DNA from: Deltaproteobacteria bacterium
GTDB taxonomy: Bacteria; Myxococcota_A; UBA796; GCA-2862545
Reading direction: 5' to 3'
DNA: 64,000 nt
Assembly (NCBI GenBank): GCA_007693595.1
Contig: REDI01000054.1
Location: 1 to 64,000 of the forward strand
Program-made: the position numbers and the translations under genes
Notes under the pieces: model-generated
The model's database searches: none
Told to the model about the DNA's origin: nothing
What the model saw: the letters and a program-made list of their open reading frames with translations, nothing else
Shown: piece after piece, positions 33,821 through 41,909 of the stretch
Layout of the letters: each line of letters starts with the position of its first letter
Position numbering within the stretch: the stretch's first letter is position 1

Positions 33821-34417
33821 ATGCTCGATCCGCTCGCCCGCTCCATCCTCGACGTCTGGTTCGGAACCACCGATGAAGAGCGCGCCGCCGCGCCCGCGCG
33901 CTGGTTTTCGCCCGACCCCGCCTTTGATGATGATCTCCGCGAGCGTTTCGGCCCCTTCGTCGCTCCTGCGGCTGCAGGGGCTTTCGCTGGCTGGGAGTCC
34001 ACTCCTCTTGGGGCCCTGTCGCTCGTGCTCCTGCTCGACCAGATCCCTCGCAACATCTATCGCGATGATGCGCGATCTTTCGCCTACGACGCCGCAGCGC
34101 GCGAAGTCCTCAAGCGGGCCTTGGGCCAGGGGCACGACGCCTGGCTCTCGACCCAGGAGCGCACCTTTCTGTACATGCCGCTCATGCACAGTGAGCAGCT
34201 TTCGGATCACGGTCTCGCGGCCCGATGCTTCGAACGAGCTGTGTTGCTGGCCTCCACCCCCGACGAGGCGGCTCAGGCCCGGGGCACGCTGCTCTATGAG
34301 CGAAAGCACGTCGAGATCCTCCACCGATTCGGTCGCTATCCTCACCGCAATCAGGTCCTCGGACGTCAGAGTACCCCCGAGGAGCTCGACTTTCTCCAGC
34401 ATGGGCGAGGCTTCTGA
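33821..34417 (+). CDS. DUF924 family protein
   Basis: A 198-residue soluble helical protein of the DUF924 family. The landmarks are FWFGTTDEER-like start (VWFGTTDE), LLLDQIPRNIYRDDARSFAYD, a FLYMPLMHSE block and a C-terminal GRYPHRN. The family is widespread in bacteria and plants but its function is unknown; it has a TPR-like all-helical look. ATG at 33821 has AGGAGG five bases upstream. It is divergent from the Rossmann-protein gene and converges on the dehydrogenase gene with 3 bp between stops. Confidence 0.9.
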   Translation: MLDPLARSILDVWFGTTDEERAAAPARWFSPDPAFDDDLRERFGPFVAPAAAGAFAGWESTPLGALSLVLLLDQIPRNIYRDDARSFAYDAAAREVLKRALGQGHDAWLSTQERTFLYMPLMHSEQLSDHGLAARCFERAVLLASTPDEAAQARGTLLYERKHVEILHRFGRYPHRNQVLGRQSTPEELDFLQHGRGF

Positions 34418-34420
34418 ACC

Positions 34421-35359
34421 TCAGCACAGCCGCCAAGGGAGGGGCTCGCCGGCGACCCAGGCGCCGAGCGCAGCGTGGACCTCGGCGGCGACCCGAGCGC
34501 CCAAGCCCACCGTGTACCCGCTGGCGTGAGGGGTGAGGAGCACGTTCGAGGCGGCTTGCGCCGCGAGCTGGGGCCAGGGCTCGATCGGAAAGACATCGCA
34601 GGCCAGGCCACCCAAGTGACCCGCTCGGACCAGCTCGGCGGCGGTGATCGGGTCCATCAGATCCCCTCGGGCGGTGTTTACGACCACGCAGCCCGAGCGC
34701 AGAGAACGGAGCCGGTCGGCGCTCAGGAGGCCGACCGCCGAGGGATGCGCCGAGGCGTGCAAGGTGAGGGCGTCAGCCTGATCCACGGCCTCGTCGAGGG
34801 GCACCACCGGGTAGGGGGGGGAAGGATGCAGCGGATCGACAGGTAGGAGTTCGGCACCCAAGCTCGTGAGGTACTCGCAGACCGTCCGGCCGATCACCCC
34901 GAGTCCGACGACGGCGATCCGAGCGCCCCGCAACCCGCGCGGGCGGATGGAGGGGAGATCCCCACGGGCCCAACGGCCTTCGTGCGCGGGAGTCTCTTGG
35001 AGGTCCAGCCGACGAAGCAGTCGAATCAGCGCTTCGAGTGTGTGCTCGACCACGGCGTCCCGTCGCGCGAGAGGGCAGCGACAGGCCTGGATCCCCCGCG
35101 CTTCGCAGGCGCGCAGATCAAGGTGCTCGTACCCGGAGGTCGTCGTGATGATCACGGCGGGGCGTAGCGCGTCGAGGGCTTCGGCGTTGACGGTGACCTT
35201 GCTGGTGACCACCAGCACCTCCGCCTCGCCCTCAGGCAGGCTGGTGATGTCGGGGCAGGCCCGCCACGTCAGGCCCAAGCTCAGGGCCACCTCGCGCTCT
35301 CGAGCGAGATCGTCGGACGTCTCGTACGCGGACTGGCCCCAGCGGAGGACCTCACTCAA
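34421..35359 (-). CDS. D-isomer-specific 2-hydroxyacid dehydrogenase
   Basis: A 312-residue NAD-dependent dehydrogenase of the D-2-hydroxyacid family (D-lactate, glycerate, 3-phosphoglycerate, hydroxyisocaproate). The Rossmann motif is VVGLGVIGRTV (GxGxxG at 152-157). The catalytic trio is Arg231 (NTARGDLMD), Glu260 (FPIEPW) and His278 (LLTPHASGYT). It lacks the C-terminal ACT domain of SerA, so it is more like a short D-hydroxyacid or erythronate-type enzyme. The ATG overlaps the stop of the HtrA gene by 4 bp, an odd pairing. The substrate is unknown. Confidence 0.9.
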   Translation of the reverse strand: MSEVLRWGQSAYETSDDLAREREVALSLGLTWRACPDITSLPEGEAEVLVVTSKVTVNAEALDALRPAVIITTTSGYEHLDLRACEARGIQACRCPLARRDAVVEHTLEALIRLLRRLDLQETPAHEGRWARGDLPSIRPRGLRGARIAVVGLGVIGRTVCEYLTSLGAELLPVDPLHPSPPYPVVPLDEAVDQADALTLHASAHPSAVGLLSADRLRSLRSGCVVVNTARGDLMDPITAAELVRAGHLGGLACDVFPIEPWPQLAAQAASNVLLTPHASGYTVGLGARVAAEVHAALGAWVAGEPLPWRLC

Positions 35360-36765
35360 GGCTTGGCGCTCCGCCGCGGACTCAGCGCGACGAAGTGACG
35401 ACCCGCGCCGCGCTCGACCTCGAGGATCACGGCGGAGCCCCCGGCGGCCAAGGCCTCCTCCGCCTCCTCGACGGTCTCGACGTTGGAGCGGTTGATCGCC
35501 AAGAGGCGATCCCCGACCTGGAGTCGACCCATGGCGGGTCCGGCAGGATCGATCGAGGTGATGACGAGCTCCGGGCGCTCCAGGTTCCGGGCGGCGTTGG
35601 GCCTGACGGAGAAGCCGAAGTTCTCGAAGGTAGAGCTGTGCTTTGGCTGCTCGCGCGTCGTGATTCGGGGCTGGTCGCGGGAAGCGCGAGGCTCGGGCTT
35701 GGAGTCGAGCCTCACCGTCAGGTGTCGGTCTCGGCCGTCACGCCAGATCCCGAGCTTGACCTTCTCGCCTGGTCGGTGCTTTCCGATAATGCGGATGAGG
35801 GAGGCGGAGTCGATGACCTCGACGCCCTCGACCTCGCGCACCACATCGCCGGGCCGGAGCCCGGCCTCCGCTGCAGGATGTCCGTCGTGGACCTGGGTGA
35901 TGAGGGCGCCCACTCGGTGAGGCAGGCCGAGGGCCTCGGCGAGGGCGGGATCGGGATCTTGAAGGGAGACCCCGATGAAGCCTCGGCGAACCTCGCCGCT
36001 CTGGCGCAGGTCCTCGATGACGCGCTGCACGAGGCCGCTGGGGATGCTGAAGCCGACCGTGTTGGCGTACTTGATGATCGCGGAGTTCACGCCGACGACT
36101 CGGCCGTTCAGATCGAAGAGCGGCCCACCCGAGTTGCCTTGGTTGATAGCGGCGTCGGTCTGGATGAACTCATCGTAGGGGTTGTTGCCGAGGGAGCGAC
36201 CTTTGCCGCTGATGATGCCCGCCGTGACCGTGGTGCCGAGCCCGAGGGGGTTGCCGACCGCCACCACCCAGTCGCCGACCTCGAGGCTGTCGGAGTCGCC
36301 GAACTCTACATAGGTCCAAGCGCGTTGTTGGGGGAGCTGCAAGAGCGCGATGTCGGTGGTGGGATCGCTGGCTAGGAGCTCGGCTTCGATGGTCTCTCCG
36401 GTGGAAAAACGTGCCCTCACTACCGAGGCGCCGTGCACGACGTGGTGGTTGGTGACCAGCAGCCCGTCGGCGCTGATCACAAAGCCGCTCCCCTCACCGC
36501 GGACCCGTCGGGGGCCCGGATCGGCATCTTGCATCAGCGGCCCGAAGAAGTCTCGAAACTCGGGAGGGAGCGGAGAGCGCTGGCGCTCCACCAAGCCCTC
36601 GACCTCGATGGCGACGACGGCGGGCTCGACCGCGCGAACCAGCGGCGCGAGCGAGCGCCCAGGATCGTAGGTAGCGCTCGGCTCAGGAGCCGAGACCGGC
36701 CCAGCGAGGCTGTTCGCGACGAGGCTGAGGCTGAGGATCGTCACGCGAAGGGTTGGGACCACCAT
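35356..36765 (-). CDS. degP: HtrA/DegP-family serine protease
   Basis: A 469-residue periplasmic protease/chaperone. A signal peptide (residues 1-25) is followed by a trypsin-like domain with the triad His108 (TNHHVV), Asp138 (TTDIALL) and Ser212 (GNSGGPL). Two PDZ domains follow: one around 260-345 (with GFIGVSLQDPD and GLRPGDVV), the second at about 385-460 (PAMGRLQVGDRLLAIN). This is the layout of DegP/DegQ, which degrade or refold misfolded envelope proteins. It is upstream of the dehydrogenase by overlap. ATG at 36765 starts a normal signal peptide. Confidence 0.94.
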   Translation of the reverse strand: MVVPTLRVTILSLSLVANSLAGPVSAPEPSATYDPGRSLAPLVRAVEPAVVAIEVEGLVERQRSPLPPEFRDFFGPLMQDADPGPRRVRGEGSGFVISADGLLVTNHHVVHGASVVRARFSTGETIEAELLASDPTTDIALLQLPQQRAWTYVEFGDSDSLEVGDWVVAVGNPLGLGTTVTAGIISGKGRSLGNNPYDEFIQTDAAINQGNSGGPLFDLNGRVVGVNSAIIKYANTVGFSIPSGLVQRVIEDLRQSGEVRRGFIGVSLQDPDPALAEALGLPHRVGALITQVHDGHPAAEAGLRPGDVVREVEGVEVIDSASLIRIIGKHRPGEKVKLGIWRDGRDRHLTVRLDSKPEPRASRDQPRITTREQPKHSSTFENFGFSVRPNAARNLERPELVITSIDPAGPAMGRLQVGDRLLAINRSNVETVEEAEEALAAGGSAVILEVERGAGRHFVALSPRRSAKP

Positions 36766-36789
36766 GTTTCCTCCACAAGCACGGGGACC

Positions 36790-36834
36790 GGGCGGTGTGC
36801 TGGGCGACCGCCCCTTGGAGAAGGGGTGCGCACC
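36790..36834. other. Hairpin and palindrome between ilvE and htrA
   Basis: The 111-bp gap (36766-36876) holds a perfect 7-bp inverted repeat (36790-36796 and 36807-36813, GGGCGGT and ACCGCCC) and a perfect 10-bp palindrome GGTGCGCACC (36825-36834). The first could help end the ilvE transcript, though no T-tract follows on the minus strand. The palindrome could be an operator for htrA. Both are inference. Confidence 0.35.
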
Positions 36835-36876
36835 GCTGTCGCCCCCCGCAAGTCTCCAGCCGTCACGTCTCGGACC

Positions 36877-37812
36877 TCAGTGTCCGACCGGAGGATCTCC
36901 GAGGGTGATGTGGTGACGCATCCAGTCCACTCTCCCGCGGACCGAGTCCGCGTAGAGCTGCTGCATGGCTCGGGTGATCGGGCCGGGGGTGCCATCGCCG
37001 ATCGTGCGACGGTCCAGTTCCCGAATGGGGGTGACCTCGGCGGCGCTGCCACACATGAAGGCCTCGTCGGCGGTGTAGAGGGCGTCGCGCCCGAAGAACT
37101 GTTCCCGGACCTCGATCCCCTCGTGCTTGAGGAGCTCGAGCATGGTCGCTCGGGTGATACCGGGCAGGATGTTGGCCAAGGGGGGCGTGAGGGCCACGCC
37201 ATCGCGGATGACGAAGATGTTCTCGCCCGTCCCTTCGGCGACGTAGCCGTTCTGGTCGAGCATCAAGGCTTCGTCGAAGCCGTTGTCGTTGGCCTCGTAG
37301 CGAGCCATGACACTGTTGACGTAGTGGCCGACGATCTTTGCGCGCTGGAGCGCGGAGTTCGGGTGGTTCCGGGTGAAGCTGCTGGTCTGGAGGCGCACGC
37401 CGTTCTGGATCCCGTCGTCGCCGAGATAGGCCCCCCACTTCCAAGAGCAGACGGCGAGGTGGACCGGGTTCGAGCGTGCGCCAAGCCCCATCGCGCCCAT
37501 ACCGAAGAAGACCAGCGGACGCAGGTAGGCCTCGGTGCTCTCGTTTGCTTTCAGGATGTCGAGGCAGGCCTGACGGATCTGCTCTTGGGACCATCGGAGC
37601 TTCATGCGCATCATGTTGGAAGACTCGATCAAGCGTCGAACGTGCAGGTCGAGGTGCCAGATCCCGGCGCGGCCATCGGGCTGAGTGTAGGAGCGGAGGC
37701 CCTCGAAGGCTCCCACGCCATAGTGAAGGGTGTGCGAGAGGAGGTGAATCTTGGCGTCGGCGAAGGGGATGAGTTCGCCGTCCAACCAGACGTATTTGGC
37801 TTCGATGGTCAA
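36877..37812 (-). CDS. ilvE: Branched-chain amino acid aminotransferase
   Basis: A 311-residue fold-type IV PLP enzyme. It carries the PLP-lysine Lys159 in QRAKIVGHYVNSVMA, HYGVGAFEGLRSY near 30-42, and GTGENIFVIRDG near 215, all classic BCAT features. It makes or uses leucine, isoleucine and valine by exchanging amino groups with 2-oxoglutarate. The start is TTG at 37812, with GGAGG six bases upstream, and it overlaps the preceding M16 gene stop as TTGA, so translation is coupled. Placement after two protease genes suggests peptide breakdown feeding branched-chain amino acid metabolism. Confidence 0.94.
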   Translation of the reverse strand: MTIEAKYVWLDGELIPFADAKIHLLSHTLHYGVGAFEGLRSYTQPDGRAGIWHLDLHVRRLIESSNMMRMKLRWSQEQIRQACLDILKANESTEAYLRPLVFFGMGAMGLGARSNPVHLAVCSWKWGAYLGDDGIQNGVRLQTSSFTRNHPNSALQRAKIVGHYVNSVMARYEANDNGFDEALMLDQNGYVAEGTGENIFVIRDGVALTPPLANILPGITRATMLELLKHEGIEVREQFFGRDALYTADEAFMCGSAAEVTPIRELDRRTIGDGTPGPITRAMQQLYADSVRGRVDWMRHHITLGDPPVGH

Positions 37813-39272
37813 GGGTTGCCTCCGATGCGCCGCCCATCGGCGTCGAACTCGATGATGGGGAGCCCGAACTCCTCGAGTGACGCCAGAATGGTGGCCTTGT
37901 CCCCGACCACGACCCAGGCGGGTCGACCGGCTCGGAGTCGCTCCGCGAGGGCCTTCTGCGCGCTTTCGAGCTCGACTCCCTTCACGCCGGGCAGATAGCG
38001 GTCCGCCCAGTCCTCGGGGAGGTCATAACGCCAGATCGACTCCTGTTCACCGAGCTGAGCGCGAGGGGTCTCGAAGCGGCCGGGGTATTGGTTGACGAGC
38101 GTGCGCTGCATGTAGGACAGCTCCTCGTCCGTGATGGGCCTGGAGTCTAAGATCTCTTGAAACTCTCTGCGCATCTCGACCAAGGAGGGGCCGGTCACCT
38201 CGGTCTGCACCGACGCGGAGCAGGACAGCACGGCGGGGCCGTAGCCCGTGATGGTCGAGCAGCGGGCGCCGTAGGTGTAACCCTTGTCTTCACGCAGGTT
38301 GAGGTTGAGCCGGCTCATGAAGGTGCCGCCGAGCACGTCAACGCCGAGCTTGAATGGGAACCAGTCGTCGTCGGTTCGCTCTCCGACGACCCAACGAACG
38401 TCGAGAATGCTCTGTGCGGCGCCGGGCTTGTCGACCAGATAGATGGCCTCCTGATCGGGTGAGTTGGCGGGAGAAGGAGCGGTGGGTCTCTCGACGCCTT
38501 CCGGTGCCCAGGCGCCGAACCTGGGCTCAAGCAAGGCGACGGCCTCGTCGGGGGTGATCGCCCCCCCTACCAAAAGGATAGCGTTGGACGGGCCGACCTG
38601 GCTGCTGTACCAAGCGCGCAGGTCGTCGGGACCGAGGGGCTCGATGTGCTCCTCCATCAAGATGCGCCCGCGGTAGCTATCGCCGAAGAGGGGACGGTCC
38701 ACGATGCGACTGCGAAGCCCGCTCGGGTCGTTCCGTGCGTTCTTGATGGCCGTGAGGTATCGAACCTTGAGAATCGAGAGCTCTTCCTCGGGGAAGGTGG
38801 GCTCTTGCACCACCTTGCGCATGAGGTCCAGCGTAGGCTCCAGGTTGCGGCGCATGGCGGTGATCCCCACCTGGGCGCCGTCGGTGCTCGCGCTGGCGCG
38901 CAGGGTTGATGCGAGGGCCTTGAGCTCGCGGCTGATGTCTTCGGAGCTGAGGTCGCCGGCGCCTTCGTCGAGCATGTCGAAGGTGAGGCTGGCGAGCCCC
39001 GGAGTGGCGGCGCTGTAGGAGCCCACGTTGAACGCCAGCTGGACGTTGACGAGGGGCACCTTGTCGTTGGGTACGACGACGATCTTGAGCCCGTTCGACA
39101 GCTCTTTCGTGAACGTCTCGGGGACCTTGAAGGGTCGCTCTGGGAGCGGGTCGGGCATGGGCCGCGCGACGCTGGGGTCGTGCAAGGTGACGTCGGCGTG
39201 TGGCTGCGGCTGGCCGGGTGCGCCGGGGGTGCAAGAGAGGAAGGCGAGAGTCAAGAGAGTAGAGGTACGCAT
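37809..39272 (-). CDS. M16-family peptidase, inactive subunit (lipoprotein)
   Basis: A 487-residue M16 (pitrilysin/processing-protease) protein with lipoprotein signal (LAFLSC, Cys14). In place of the zinc motif HxxEH it has S95-L-T-F98-D99, so it cannot bind zinc itself. It keeps the C-terminal DKGYTYGA segment, the Arg/Tyr-type substrate-binding region used by the non-catalytic partner in M16 pairs. This points to a heterodimer with the adjacent zinc-bearing copy, like the alpha/beta mitochondrial processing peptidase or the bacterial two-gene M16B pairs. ATG at 39272 overlaps the upstream stop by one base, and its own stop overlaps the ilvE start. Confidence 0.9.
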   Translation of the reverse strand: MRTSTLLTLAFLSCTPGAPGQPQPHADVTLHDPSVARPMPDPLPERPFKVPETFTKELSNGLKIVVVPNDKVPLVNVQLAFNVGSYSAATPGLASLTFDMLDEGAGDLSSEDISRELKALASTLRASASTDGAQVGITAMRRNLEPTLDLMRKVVQEPTFPEEELSILKVRYLTAIKNARNDPSGLRSRIVDRPLFGDSYRGRILMEEHIEPLGPDDLRAWYSSQVGPSNAILLVGGAITPDEAVALLEPRFGAWAPEGVERPTAPSPANSPDQEAIYLVDKPGAAQSILDVRWVVGERTDDDWFPFKLGVDVLGGTFMSRLNLNLREDKGYTYGARCSTITGYGPAVLSCSASVQTEVTGPSLVEMRREFQEILDSRPITDEELSYMQRTLVNQYPGRFETPRAQLGEQESIWRYDLPEDWADRYLPGVKGVELESAQKALAERLRAGRPAWVVVGDKATILASLEEFGLPIIEFDADGRRIGGNP

Positions 39273-40669
39273 CAGTTGGCCTCCTCGGGCTTGTCGGTGA
39301 CGGGCCAGATGTGGAGCGCGACGTGGTGAGCCTGGAGCACCTTCTTGCCGGTCTCGACCGCTGAGGTGGGGGTCACAGCGCGGTAACGGGCGAGATCCTT
39401 GGACATGTAGTCTGGATCGCCATGAAACATGTTGTAGCGCTGAAGGGTCTCGCCCTTGCCGGAGTTCGTGAGCAGGCCGTCGTAGAAGCTCCTCTCGAAG
39501 CCTGCGATCGCGGCCTTGACCTCGTCCTCGGTGGGGGGCTTGTCGCCGAGCACCTCGTCGATCACTTGCATGGCCTCGGCCATGACCTCGTCGGTGGTAT
39601 GGCCGGGGGCGGCGGTCGCGGTGATGAGGAAGGTGGAGGCGAGCTTGCCCGAGAACTGGGAGGTGGAGATCGACTTGGCGATCTTCTTGTCTCGGACCAG
39701 GCGCTTGTAGAGGCGGGAGTCCCGCCCGTCGGACAGCACGGAGCTGAGCACGTCGAGCTCGGCATCGCCCGCTTCGAAGAAGGCAGGGCTATCGAAAGCG
39801 ACCCAGAGGCGTTGCTCGGGAACCTGCTGATACTGTCTGAGATCCTTCGTCTCGTCGATGGCCGGTGAGACGGCCGCTCTTCGGGTGGGAGGCTCGCCCT
39901 TGGGGATGCCGCCGAAGTTCTCGAGTACGAGTTGACGGGCTTGATCTTCGTCGAAGTCGCCGGCGATCACGAGGGAAGCGTTGTTAGGGAGGTACCAGGC
40001 CTCGAAGAAGGCGCGAACGTCGTCGAGCGTTGCGGCCTCGAGGTCTTGGTGGCTCCCGATGGGCATGTGATGGTAGGGGTGGCCCTCCCGGAAGCGAGCC
40101 TCGAAGAGATCTTTGAACGCCTCACCGTACGGAGGGTTCTCGTAGCGCTGACGCCGCTCGTTTCGGACGACCTCGCGCTGGTTGTCGAGCTTCTCTTGGT
40201 CGAGGACAGGGAGGAGGGAGCCCATGCGATCGCTCTCGAGAAAGAGAGCGAGAGGCAAGTAGCGGGACGGCAAGGACTGAAAGTAGTTGGTCCGATCGAA
40301 GGAGGTGGTCCCGTTGATCGAAGCGCCGACCTCTTGGAGCGGACCGAAGTACTCGTCGGGCTGCGAGAGCGAACCCTGGAACATCAAGTGTTCGAAGAGG
40401 TGCGCGAAGCCGGTGAGACCCTCGGTCTCGTCCTTGGAGCCGACGTGATACCAGACGCTCACGTAGACCACCGGGGTGCTCCCGTCGGGAGCCAGGATCA
40501 CGTCGAGCCCGTTGTCGAGCTCATACTTTGTGAACGGGATGTTGGGGTCGCTCAGGCCTGCGTGGTCTTCGGCGTGCGCGGCCGGGGTGAGGGCCAGAGT
40601 GAGAATCAGGGCAGCGAGGGAGCGCCCTCGAGATCCGATGAGGCATCGGGCTCGATCCAGGTTGAGCAT
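39272..40669 (-). CDS. M16-family zinc peptidase, active subunit
   Basis: A 465-residue periplasmic M16 peptidase. The signal peptide ends at AHA around residue 33. The zinc motif is HLFEH (His90, Glu93, His94) with the distal Glu in the REVVRNERRQR region. These enzymes cut short peptides or presequence-like peptides inside a closed chamber formed by two subunits. ATG at 40669 has GGAGG six bases upstream. It is first of a three-gene unit with the inactive subunit and ilvE, all linked by overlaps. The only promoter candidate is the divergent gap on its upstream side. Confidence 0.93.
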   Translation of the reverse strand: MLNLDRARCLIGSRGRSLAALILTLALTPAAHAEDHAGLSDPNIPFTKYELDNGLDVILAPDGSTPVVYVSVWYHVGSKDETEGLTGFAHLFEHLMFQGSLSQPDEYFGPLQEVGASINGTTSFDRTNYFQSLPSRYLPLALFLESDRMGSLLPVLDQEKLDNQREVVRNERRQRYENPPYGEAFKDLFEARFREGHPYHHMPIGSHQDLEAATLDDVRAFFEAWYLPNNASLVIAGDFDEDQARQLVLENFGGIPKGEPPTRRAAVSPAIDETKDLRQYQQVPEQRLWVAFDSPAFFEAGDAELDVLSSVLSDGRDSRLYKRLVRDKKIAKSISTSQFSGKLASTFLITATAAPGHTTDEVMAEAMQVIDEVLGDKPPTEDEVKAAIAGFERSFYDGLLTNSGKGETLQRYNMFHGDPDYMSKDLARYRAVTPTSAVETGKKVLQAHHVALHIWPVTDKPEEAN

Positions 40670-40792
40670 GAGAGTCCTCCTTGGGGAAGAGGGCCCCATA
40701 GTCCCTTGAGCCCGCACCGCGATGTAAAGTTGATCCACCTTGCGCAGTCGACCGCGTTTCATCTACACTAAGCGCCTGTTCGTTATCGGGGC

Positions 40793-40820
40793 TTGCGAAA
40801 CTCGCCCGATCGCGTACAAT
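40793..40820 (+). promoter_or_regulatory. Sigma-70-type promoter of the MopE/lectin gene
   Basis: TTGCGA at 40793-40798 and TACAAT at 40815-40820 are spaced 16 bp, matching the -35 and -10 consensus closely. The -10 ends 35 bp before the GTG start of the downstream gene, leaving a short leader with a GGAGG site. It sits in the gap of the divergent M16 gene. Confidence 0.6.
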
Positions 40821-40855
40821 CGACGCGTCCGGTCTACCCGGCCCTGGAGGTCTTC

Positions 40856-41680
40856 GTGCGGTTCGTCCTGCCCCTCATCTTGTCCTCGTTCGCGCTCGGC
40901 GGCTGCATGTCGGACTTCCGCTCCGAGTTCATCCTGCCCTCGGACTGTGACCGGCGCCTCTACTTCGAAGACCGCGATGGTGACGGTTGGGGCGATCCGA
41001 ACGGCGACTTCGGTTCGCTGTGCGAGCCCGACCCCGACGCGGGGCTCGTGGCGCGCAACAACCTCGACTGCGACGATACCGATCCGGGCACGACCGGCCG
41101 GGTCGGAACCCTCTGCCCCGACAACTTCGTGGTTGGCGGCTCTTCCTTCGTCGCCTTCGCCTCCTCGGGGCGCGAGTTTGCGGCGGTTCTGCCCTCCTCC
41201 GACGAGCGTCCCGAGATCACGCCCACCAAGTGGGCTCAAGGGGCTGCCCAGGCTTGCGGAGCCATGGGGTGGGGCGGTCAGCTCGCGACGTTCTCCAACC
41301 TCACCGAGTTCGCCTCGGTCACCGAACGGATCGGGGACAAGCTCGAGCCGGGCCAGACCTACGCGGGCTGGGTGGGGCTCGTGCCCTCGGATGCTGGCAA
41401 CGCCTGGGTCTGGAGCGGTCGCGAGAGCGGCCTCAACCTCAACGAGGTCGGCTTTTGCAACCCCGACCTCCCGCCAGACCCCGCCGACGAGGTGCACGCG
41501 GATCGCCGCGTTGCGTTGGTTCGCCGATCGACCGGGCGCTGGTGTTTCGGTCGTCCCGTCGATGCCAACATCGACGAGGGCTTGGTCGAGTATACCGACC
41601 GTGAAGCCTACTTCGTGTGCGAACGCTCCACCCCGCAGTCTTCGGGCTTCGTCGTCAATCGTCCACCCGACGGGGCCTAG
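40856..41680 (+). CDS. Lipoprotein with MopE-type metal-binding segment and C-type lectin-like domain
   Basis: A 274-residue lipoprotein (signal with GGC, Cys17). Residues about 35-80 hold the MopE-type repeat (YFEDRDGDGWGD, then LDCDDTDP), an acidic segment that binds copper or calcium in the methanotroph protein MopE and is common in myxobacterial surface proteins. Residues about 120-263 form a C-type lectin-like domain: WAQGAAQACG, YAGWVGLVP, WVWSG, GRWCFG and YFVCER, including the conserved cysteines. Such domains bind sugars or proteins, often with calcium. GTG at 40856 has GGAGG five bases upstream. It stands just upstream of the oxidase genes but is unlikely to be in the same unit, since a hairpin follows it. 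Confidence 0.83.
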   Translation: MRFVLPLILSSFALGGCMSDFRSEFILPSDCDRRLYFEDRDGDGWGDPNGDFGSLCEPDPDAGLVARNNLDCDDTDPGTTGRVGTLCPDNFVVGGSSFVAFASSGREFAAVLPSSDERPEITPTKWAQGAAQACGAMGWGGQLATFSNLTEFASVTERIGDKLEPGQTYAGWVGLVPSDAGNAWVWSGRESGLNLNEVGFCNPDLPPDPADEVHADRRVALVRRSTGRWCFGRPVDANIDEGLVEYTDREAYFVCERSTPQSSGFVVNRPPDGA

Positions 41681-41730
41681 CCGGCTCCGCGGGTCGTCGT
41701 GGGCTCGGGCGCCCGCCTTCGGGAGACTTG

Positions 41731-41758
41731 ACCGGGCCCGGCGCACAGGGTGCCCGGT
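41731..41758 (+). terminator. Inverted repeat after the MopE/lectin gene
   Basis: ACCGGGC (41731-41737) and GCCCGGT (41752-41758) form a perfect 7-bp stem with a 14-base loop, about 50 bp after the stop codon. No T-tract follows, so termination is uncertain. The rest of the gap up to ctaA (41681-41909) shows no gene. Confidence 0.4.
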
Positions 41759-41909
41759 GGTCTGGTTTACCCTGGGTCCACCGCAACACTGCGATGCGAT
41801 CTCGGCGGCTAACGAGGCGGATGGCCCAGGATCGATAGGCGGGCGTGCCTCTGGGGCGCGTCCGGCCCTTTGAACGGCCCTCGCTCCGGGCATAGACGAA
41901 GAGCTTGAT

